Below, piece after piece: positions 57,001 to 64,000 of a stretch of DNA of 64,000 bases. Every line of letters begins with the position of its first letter. Positions within the stretch are counted from its first letter, which is position 1. Both the position numbers and the translations under genes were made by a program. The stretch is from assembly GCA_021234155.1 (NCBI GenBank), contig JAJEKV010000074.1, positions 2,736,877 to 2,800,876 on the forward strand. Reading direction: 5' to 3'. The notes beneath the pieces were generated by a model. That model did no database searches and was not told where the DNA came from. It worked only from the letters and a program-made list of their open reading frames with translations. Source of the DNA: Isoetes taiwanensis. Taxonomy: Eukaryota > Streptophyta > Lycopodiopsida > Isoetales > Isoetaceae.

Positions 57001-58319
57001 GACCATGCTATCGTTAACTTGAAACTAAATTATTTTGCATCCACATTTTAAGCTACATACCCTTCATGAATGCATATTTCACACTATTTAACCTCATTGA
57101 ACATTGCTATCTCCAAGCTGTCTAACACCGCTATATTACGTATATATAAAGCGAGCAAAATTATGTTCTCTGAGCGGACAATCGAGCGATGGCGATGTTA
57201 ATACTTAAAATTCATGCAAAGCATAATAACTCAAACTCATGCAAAGCATATTAAGTGAAAGGAAATATCTCAAATTCATGCAAGCATAATACTCTCCACC
57301 GCGGTGTGTGATACGTAGCAAATTAAATACCTTGAATAGGGTTACGTGTGATACGTGTATTACGATCAGCGTCCTACGAAACTTGAGAAGAGCCGGGTTT
57401 TGAATTCCTCTTCCACCGCTTCCTCGCCCGTCGCCTCGACCTCGATTCGGCTTTAGAAGACATCTCGAAGTCGCCTAATAGCAGTGGGAAGGTAAACCGG
57501 ATCTGCTTTTCAGCTGCTTTCGAAGAAGAAATAGCTTTTTCTACATGCGAGAAATAGAAAAATTTGAATTTCAAGAAAACACAAAATCTTCCAGATTTGA
57601 AATATTCTTGACACATACAAATAATAATGGCGAAGACCGATCATGGAGCTTCTTTCATTAAGTTTTTAAAATCCGCCAAATTTATCCAGCCCCTAAGCGT
57701 AGTTAACCTAATCTTTCTTCTAATTGAATTTTTCCGTGACCCGAGGAGTTTCCATAGCGCCTTCAGCTTCTCAAATCACCCGAGGAGACTCAAATCAGCT
57801 TCTCAAGAATGGCTCTGATTACGGTACTCATCTCATTCAATAGCTTGAACATTAATTTCCAATAGTAGATGTCGAATAGCAATTTTTACGATTAATCGAA
57901 GATGAATGTTTCATGTTAACTACAAATCGAGAAAAGGAAAGTAGGATTATGCAAGATCGACTCCATCGATCCGACTATGCTTATCATGGAATTCCTTTCG
58001 GGGATAAGTATGTCCAGGGATTCTGATGATTAACTGCTGCGCTATGGATGAAGCTTTACCTCGCATGACACCCGGTGGGGATCTGGTTGGAGAAAGTGTT
58101 GGAACATTTGTTGCATGGCCAAGAAACAGCTTAAAAAGGTATGTAACATGTATTACATTGTAGAAATATAGAAGTAGACAAAATTTGTTGTATTCATTGG
58201 AAAAAGATTACAATTGTATATAATCACGGATAAAACTGGATAAACCGGACAAAATCGGACCTCTTTGTTTCAAGCCGGATCTCTTGAGTAGGCTGGGCTA
58301 TCGATCTCCCATTTGCATT

Positions 58320-58554
58320 GCGGGGCATGAGTGAATTCTTCGGTAAAACCCGGCCAAAAACACCGGGCTCTAGCTCCACCACCCCCTTTGCTCCACCTCC
58401 ACCTCCTGCTCCTCCCTGCTCCACCTCTGCTCCATTGGTTGAACCTCCAATGCATCATTATGGCGCTGCGGTAGTGGTTCCATTGGTTGAGCCATCTCCA
58501 TTGCATCATTATCCGCTTTGTGGTAGTGGTTCGTGTTGGGGCATCAGGGCATAG
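58320..58554 (+). CDS. Proline-rich open frame with internal tandem duplication, doubtful
   Basis: The plus frame (MRGMSEFFGKTRPKTPGSS) has a PPPPPAPP stretch. It then has two copies of a roughly 50-bp segment starting CCATTGGTTGA (58433 and 58481), giving the peptide repeat PLVEP...HHY. The minus strand is also open (58270-58509, W/R/G-rich). There is no domain to decide between them, so the coding claim is weak. The duplication is certain. Confidence 0.3.
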
Positions 58555-58939
58555 AGGCTAACCACTAAAGCCTTGGCTCCTCATTTTGAATCTGGTGGCG
58601 GATCGAGATTCACTCTCGATCAATGCATGTCTTGCATTTCGAAGTGATTAGATAAGAGGCGAGCCTCAGATGCGATTGCAAGGGGCCCCGAGCCGAGATC
58701 TATCATTGCCCACTGGCTCTGCTTGCCATCATCATTACTTGATCCAAGTACTCGGGGGTTGCAAAGGCTGGTGCTCCGGCCGCCCCGGTGCTGCATTTTA
58801 GCGGTTCAACAATTTGGAGATTGGAGCCGGCGGCTGGGGCTGTGTGATTCTGGCCCAAATGTAATTCAATCCATCTTACCGTCACCAGCCAGGGTGATTA
58901 ATGTAACTGGCATCTATCAATAGGAAGTGGCCAGAGTAT

Positions 58940-59240
58940 CGGTATTCCGCTGGCGTGTTATATTTCTTTATTTATAAACTTAGAAACTAAGAACCGCCCG
59001 GCGTGTTTAAGCGTAAAGTTGAAAGTAGGGATACAATTGTTTGCATTTCGGCGTGTAAAGCGCTATATAGGAAAAACTATACGCTCGGCGTGCATTCATT
59101 AACCCGGTGTAAATAATTGCTGGCCTTTATCTATTTACTTATCTATCATACGGGTTTTTTTTTTCTCCTCCTGCTGAATGCCGCGGCGTGTATTCATGTT
59201 GAAAACTAAGATTACCCTAAAACGCGCAAGCGTGTTTCAA
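58940..59240 (+). repeat. Cluster of GGCGTG-type short repeats
   Basis: About seven members (CCGCTGGCGTGTTA, CCGCCCGGCGTGTTT, TTTCGGCGTGTAAA, CGCTCGGCGTGCATT, CCGCGGCGTGTATT, CGCAAGCGTGTTT) are scattered over 300 bp, the same family as at 55.5 kb. Confidence 0.6.
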
Positions 59241-59399
59241 ATATTATCTTTCAGATTTTTCTAATGCTTTCTACTACACATTCATAATAGAAACTTGCAT
59301 GCAATAGCATGATTAATTCAGGGAAGAGAAACTCAAAATTTTCGAAACAAAAAAAGCGGATGAAGTTTATAAAAAACTATTACGGTTTTCATAAACATC

Positions 59400-59830
59400 A
59401 TCGCTTCCTCGCCTCGAGCAAATGCAAAAGCTTGTCTTCTTGGATTAAACGCCATTGAGATGCAACTTAAAACTAAATGAAAACTAACCTTGAGTTACGA
59501 AATTTTGGAAGGATTGAGAAGAGCGAGGAGGACTATCTTGTGGTTTTAATTCGAGGCTTTTCGATTATGAGACCTTAGTCCTCTGCTTTTGGTTTTAATT
59601 ACGAGTCTCCGATTTCCTCCGCTACGGATGCTCTGAGAACAAAAGTGAGTCTTTTAGTAAGTTAGGAATTGCGAAACCAAATATCTAACATTGATGAATA
59701 TAAATCGCTCACCAAGATTTGAGGCGTAGGATCAAAACAATGACAGCATTAGCAAACCAAATCGTGTATGAAGGAAGGAAGAAAAATGTAGGAACTTTGA
59801 GGCGTAAAATGGATTTATATAGGCACAATT
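59400..59830 (-). promoter_or_regulatory. TATA promoter and leader of a minus-strand transcript
   Basis: CCTATATAAATCC (minus strand, 59823-59811) is a good TATA box. Downstream lies an untranslated-leader-like region with a splice-acceptor-like TTGTTCTCAG, then an ATG at about 59453 (MAFNPRRQAFAFARGEEAMM). The promoter region is duplicated at 61.03-61.18 kb. The transcript may lead into the degenerate exons at 58.9-52.1 kb. Confidence 0.4.
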
Positions 59831-60494
59831 AGAAAAAAGTTAGCGTGAATAATTGATTGCTTGAATTAACACCTTTGGCGTACAGTCTTCCCTACCGGAC
59901 ATGACATGTATATGGTATATATGGAGAATATTGCATTTCATGCAATAAATTCTCCATGACATTTTATTCCATTTATTGCATTGAAAAAATAGAATTTAGA
60001 AATTTTATATAGGCTACATTAAAAAATGATTTTAAAGGCAAAATTATGAAGGCTAAAAAATGACTTGTAAGGTTGGGGAATTGTTTTAGGTCGTATAGGA
60101 AAATTTCCTATGGTTCTTGTGGATTGAATCGGAGATTTCTCATGTGGTTGATTTATAGTGTTCGAGACTTTGTTGAGACAAAATTTGCAGATACAAAATT
60201 CTAGAGAGACAAAATTTTAGAGAAAGCGACTTGGAGCCAAAATAATTGGAGAATCTGGGTTTGATTTTATCCAAAAATTTATGTCTGAGAAAAAGCTGTT
60301 TGAAGAAAGCGTTTGAAGACAAAGTTTATGAAGAAAAGCTGTTTGATTTCATTAAAAGCAGTTGTATGTACAGATGCGAGAAGGCTTAAAGCGATTGCCG
60401 AGAAGGCTTTTCACACAATTCTGAAAAAAAATTGCGGGAGGCATGTCAAAACACGTAAGAATGGAAACAAAAAATGGGCCGCCCGGGATCTGCA

Positions 60495-60957
60495 TCACTC
60501 TTCTTCCACGCCTGCAACAAAGAAGAAAGAAAGGTGTTAGAAAAGAAAGAAAGGTGCAAAAACAAAAAACAAAAAACAAAAAGAAATCACATGCAAACCT
60601 GGTTCATCTCTTAACCACTCCAAAAATTGGTCGAATTGTCGACCTTCTTCCGAATCCTCCTCCTCCTCCTCCTCCTCCTCCTCCTCCTCCTCGATTTCAT
60701 TCTCTGTTTCAGGGTCAAGCCAACCCTGAAGCAGAGCGGTTTCATGCTCTTGGGAGGACATCTCCTCCTCTTCCTCCAACTCCTCCTCTTCCTCCTCTTC
60801 CTCCTCTTCAGAATCAGAGGAATCAGAGGAGCTCAACTCCTCCTCTTCAAAATCAGCATCATCCTCTGAATCGGAATCAGAGGAGAATTGGGCAAGGAAA
60901 TCGATGAGCGGGGGGAAGAGAGGGGGTTCTTCAACCAGCGTCTCTTTGGCGAGACCT
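60495..60957 (-). CDS. Small acidic protein gene with one intron
   Basis: The minus frame from about 60955 reads LAKETLVEEPPLFPPLIDFL, then Ser/Asp/Glu blocks (SSDSDSEDDADFEEEE and two poly-E runs from CTC microsatellites), then EEGRQFDQFLEWLRDEPG. A donor CAG|GTTTGC at 60599/60598 and acceptor TTGTTGCAG at 60512 define an 87-bp intron with a pyrimidine-rich end. Splicing adds VEEE and a stop at 60495. The start is uncertain: the in-frame ATG is at 60836, while the ATG at about 60999 after the TATA box is in another frame. Highly acidic, likely disordered and nuclear by composition only. Family not recognised. Confidence 0.5.
60656..60835 (+). repeat. (CTC)n microsatellites
   Basis: Runs of CTCCTC at 60656-60695 and again at 60763-60810 code for the poly-Glu blocks of the minus-strand acidic frame. 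Confidence 0.9.
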
Positions 60958-61029
60958 CGGGTTCTTCATGGCAGCCGAGGCTGAGCAGCTTCATGGCGAG
61001 GCTGAAAAAAAAAATTGGGGCGAGAATGG

Positions 61030-61180
61030 TCTTGAGGCGTGAACCGGATTTATATAGGGTTAATTAGCTCTTAAGCGTGAATAATTTATTGCCTCAAATA
61101 ACACGCCCGGTCACGAAATTCCGCCGACTATATTATCTAGGGTATATTATTATGGATAATAAATTCTCCGTCTATTAGTT
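61030..61180 (-). promoter_or_regulatory. TATA promoter of the acidic-protein gene, duplicate of the 59.8-kb promoter
   Basis: CCTATATAAATCC (minus, 61058-61046) lies about 50 bp before the ATG at 60999. The flanking 150 bp matches 59.80-59.96 kb, sharing GAGGCGTRAA, GGATTTATATAGG, AGCGTGAATAATT and AATAAATTCTCC in the same order. Confidence 0.55.
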
Positions 61181-61189
61181 ATATGTCTT

Positions 61190-61450
61190 TTAAGTAATCA
61201 TATATCCAAATTTTTCGATAATTAAAATTTGGATATATTTATATAAATGTCATTTCCTTGTTGTTGCAATGAAAATTCTTGTTTTAAATGATTTCGTTTT
61301 TCGCCCATTGTTATTATTATATTAAACCTATTTCCAAGGAATTTCTTGCTTTTAAAAAATTTGATTTACCTCTACATATTCCATAAATATGCATTACTTT
61401 TTTTTATCTTATGGTGTAATAATTTTTTCTTACTCATTGACTAAAAAGGG
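61190..61450. other. AT-rich spacer, no gene
   Basis: No open frame of note. The boundary of the downstream transposon gene was not found here. Confidence 0.35.
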
Positions 61451-61479
61451 TGCAATTTGCCTAGGTCAATGGTGCCCCT

Positions 61480-64000
61480 CCAACTCAAGATGGTGAAAAG
61501 AGCAATATCAATGAAAAACCAACTCTAGCAAGAATGTTGAAGAAAAACAATTAGTCCTCTATAGTAGGGTGCAATGGAGGAACAAGAAGGTGAGAATCAT
61601 GCACAAGTGCAACAAGGAAATAGTAGGCCAAGGAGTCATTGTGCTAGCGGATCACAGTCAAGTCTGTTAATGATGAAAGGCTAGGGGAAGACAATATTGG
61701 TATTGCAATTTCGATGTTGGAAGACAATGGAAAGGTAAAGGTTTGGGTGACAAGGAATGTTTTGGTTGTGCCAAGCAATTGGAGGTTCCTTGCATCATGG
61801 CATGGCCTATAAGTAGTGTTCAATTTGTGGAGGATTATATTTTCGGAGCTTGAGGTTGTTGGGGACAATGATTGTCTTGATATTGATCCATTGGCGGTTG
61901 GAACTCTAAACCTAGGCAAAAGGGAGAAGTATCAGTTACCCGGACATTATCCTAGCAAAAGAGCCAAGTTGATTAGTGACACCAAGCGTGAGACAATGGT
62001 GAAGGTTAGGGGCTCAGTTGTTGTTGGAGGATTGTATGCAATTCTTCACAATAGAACAATTGGTGGAAGCAAGAGCCACTTTTCAAGAGTACTTTGTTGA
62101 TGAGAGGAGAACCTACATGTACACAATCTTGAGCATGCACTTCAAGATGAAAGAAACCCAAGCAGAAAAAGATACCCTTTGCTAGGCAAATGGATATGTG
62201 CAAAAGCATGGGAGTATCCATGCAATTCCAACTTCTTCATGGCATAATTGGCAAAAAAGCAGTGAGGGGAACATGATTGCTTTACATGGAAATAATGGTT
62301 TGTTGAGACCAACAGCTAGGACCACGGCTGCCAAGGAGATATTTGAAAAATATATTGATTTCAATGCGAGTCTATGCCACACAAAAGCGAGAAGGGATGA
62401 AAAGGGAAGAGCGGTTGTTGAGAAAAGGTTGCCATCACATTGTACTCAAAAGTATTTTGGAAGAAGTGAATTCCTACTTGAGAATTGGGAATTCTTCCAA
62501 TATCCCAACCTAGCTTTAGTAGGTTATGGAAGAAGCATTTCAATCATGTCACCATAGCAACTTCAAACAACTTTGCAAAGTGCAATTTATGTGCTAAGTT
62601 GAAGGAGACTCTTGATAAGGATTGTGCAACCTAGTCAAAGGGGCTAGGATAAGGGAGCATATGAAGGACCATATGGTGACCAACTATCATGTAGATCATG
62701 TTATTGGATGTGGAGGACTTTATCGCATTGGAACCCAATAACTATTTATGTATTATACATGACAAGATGGACCAGACAAAGACTTGTCTTCCACAATTCA
62801 AGTACATACCAAAGTCATGTGGAAGATCATACCCTTCTGAGATCTCAATGATGGGGCAATCTTGCATGGGCGAGAATCAAACCTACTATGGCCATTTTAG
62901 TTTGGAGTTGTGGAGTGATGGTCCAGATTTTCATATTGGGAGTATCATGAGGTGTTTGAGAAACTATGAAAATGGATACAATGGTCACCTCGGGACCTTC
63001 TACGACTAGCCGGGCACTACATAGAGCATTGTTAGATGGAAACCCTAACAATATTGGAAAGTTGACAAGGCAAGGTTTAGGAAGCATGGGTCTAATGAAC
63101 ATGTTGGAGCTTCAACTTCACGTGCTAAACCTCAAGATCTACCCAAAAGGTTTCTCTTGCAACTTGATAATTGTCTTGGCCAAAATAAGAACGGTGGATG
63201 TTTTCTTTCCTATCCTACTTAACAGCTGTGGGGATATTTGAAAAGAGTTAATTTAGGGTTTCTTATGCCGGGCATACCCATGAGGATGTGGATGCATTAT
63301 TTGGCAAATATAGTTGTATCTTGAATAAAGCAAACAAGTGACCAACTTTCCTAGGCTAATGGAAATCTTGCATGAATGCACTACTCCAAACCCTATAGCT
63401 TCTCTCATAGAAGAAGTGCCCGATTGGAAGAGCTTTGTGGATGGTTATACATTGGATCTTGAAGGTCATTCCAGGGCCTCTGCTGAGTTCACTTTTTGGG
63501 TGAGAGATGGGATTCCAATCTTCCAATGGAAGATGAGACCTTGAGAGGATGAGTGGAGAGGAGGGAGGAAATATGGCGTAGAGATGAGAATGGCAAGCCT
63601 ATGATACCTCTAGGTCAACCAAAAGCTTTAAAACCCTTTTGAAGAAGTGAAGCAATTGGGATTGACTAAGGAAGGAATCCAAGACTATATAAAGCATTGG
63701 CAAACCAATCCAGATGACACCAACCAGTGCCTTGGTGGCTTCTTTGGAAGAAGGTGATTAACTTTGTTGGGGGAGATAGACACATCCTCGGATGAATTGA
63801 AAGAAGGGTGGTTGCCTAAAACTAGGTGGAAGACCTTAGCGGGGTCTTGAGGATTTTGATGACCTTGTAAGTAGCATTCATAAACAATATGCTCCTCCTC
63901 CTTTCGACAAACACTATGTTGGTCCTAAGAACAATAGGCCAAAGTTTCTAGGCATGGATGCTTATGAACCTTCCAATCGACTTGGAATGCCACCAATTTG
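61480..64000 (+). pseudogene. Transposon-type gene with LDNC...NKN and GHTHEDVD motifs, runs off the window
   Basis: Plus-strand reading over shifting frames begins GEDNIGIAISMLEDNGKVKV near 61.69 kb and continues with MVKVRGSVVVGGLYAILHN...KSHFSRVLC (about 62.0-62.1 kb). Next come HGNNGLLRPTARTTAAKEIF (about 62.29 kb) and CIIHDKMDQTKTCLP (about 62.75 kb). Then follow LLQLDNCLGQNKN (63154-63192) and GHTHEDVDALFGKYS (63270 on), and finally EEVPDWKSFVDGYTLDLEGH and IPIFQWK before 63.55 kb. The chain HDKMD, DNC..NKN and GHTHEDID is one I know from large uncharacterised transposon-borne proteins of plants. The spaced Asp/Glu residues suggest a DDE-type transposase, which is inference. Five or more frameshifts break it. 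The part after 63.6 kb keeps coding character (DENGKPMIPLGQPKALKPF) to the window end. Confidence 0.68.

Larger units (their letters stand above)
53900..57616 (-). pseudogene. Chain of degenerate exons, unknown gene
   Basis: Minus-strand segments with clear coding character but no known domain come in this order. At 57616-57377: ESRSRRRARKRWKRNSK, basic. At about 56.85-56.75 kb: DAHSYDLTLDDEGPILIATN. At about 56.6 kb: RKLLLEITRYVRKIRRDL. At about 56.0-55.9 kb: LGYDLNKFAVDL and SSDDIKYVIIDGKI. At 55380-54781: KQSTKCTRDKIVFCKE, ILWVGCLPADVSIFDLNVTD, TRGLDDAETIWVLDRLKK, EVTVGAEVTKAIWDVALS. At 54150-53935: NKKWISAYGRYSSRHLLQLI, LHVEVILPERLLWVQED. All are on the strand of the FCP1-like domain at 52.1-52.7 kb and upstream of it, so one long gene ending in that domain is possible. 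Stops and shifts occur in nearly every piece. Confidence 0.45.

Noticed and set aside
60443-60907. Plus-strand frame with poly-Pro and the Leu-rich plus frame at 60627-60869
   Set aside because: Shadows of the CTC microsatellites. The minus strand has an intron with proper borders and a sensible end.

Overview
This window reads as nuclear DNA of a land plant with a large, transposon-filled genome. It has spliceosomal introns with GT/AG borders, Ty1/copia and Ty3/gypsy polyproteins, an L1-type LINE, a Helitron-like end, hAT-type and TTAA-type MITEs, and remnants of plant-style PPR and JmjN genes. It is not prokaryotic: there are no operons and no ribosome-binding sites. A seed-free plant such as a fern, lycophyte or bryophyte seems likely from the overall mix, but that is an impression. 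No window-wide single-copy host gene is intact.

Layout. 0-7.5 kb: a decayed Ty3/gypsy element on the minus strand (5' LTR near 7.49 kb, gag zinc knuckle, RT, RNase H, integrase, GPY/F module). 7.56-8.7 kb: the 3' end of a LINE on the plus strand. 8.7-18.7 kb: mostly featureless AT-rich DNA with a copia RNase H remnant at 12.3-13.0 kb. 18.7-19.2 kb: a CACCACAC satellite whose strand flips near 19.05 kb. 19.3-20.3 kb: a minus-strand Ulp1-type SUMO-protease remnant with recognisable introns. 21.93-22.09 kb: a small MITE flanked by TTAA. 24.3-26.0 kb: a multi-exon minus-strand gene of unknown function. 26.6-27.9 kb: a broken coiled-coil gene. 28.2-31.7 kb: the best-preserved element, a copia retrotransposon cut off just after its YVDD motif. 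32.51-32.85 kb: a hAT-type MITE with a perfect 8-bp target duplication, carrying a tRNA-like segment. 34.1-36.03 kb: a probable non-autonomous Helitron almost filled by a 1.7-kb polypurine tract. 36.3-38.9 kb: tandem arrays and a JmjN-domain fragment.

The most interesting structure is at 39.99-51.72 kb. An L1-type LINE (endonuclease, then RT) is interrupted between its two domains by a 9.03-kb DNA element, 41,078-50,110. That element has near-identical inverted termini of about 21 bp, a CGGG direct repeat on each side, and a palindrome just inside each end. It carries three genes: a coiled-coil/RING-like/Ulp1 protease gene (+), an FCP1-like HAD-fold gene lacking the second catalytic Asp (+), and a convergent gene with the motif HGKGEHDG (-), which I take to be the transposase. 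A three-copy 181-bp tandem repeat separates the convergent genes.

52-61 kb: a second FCP1-like gene (-) with the same DxN change, a long run of degenerate minus-strand exons, short GCGCxGGCGTG repeats placed in the presumed introns and promoters, and a small acidic-protein gene (-) with TATA box and one intron. 61.4-64 kb: a second, different transposon-type gene (+) with the motifs LDNCLGQNKN and GHTHEDVD, running off the window.

Most coding regions here are broken by frameshifts and stops, so exon borders are approximate unless a splice site is given.
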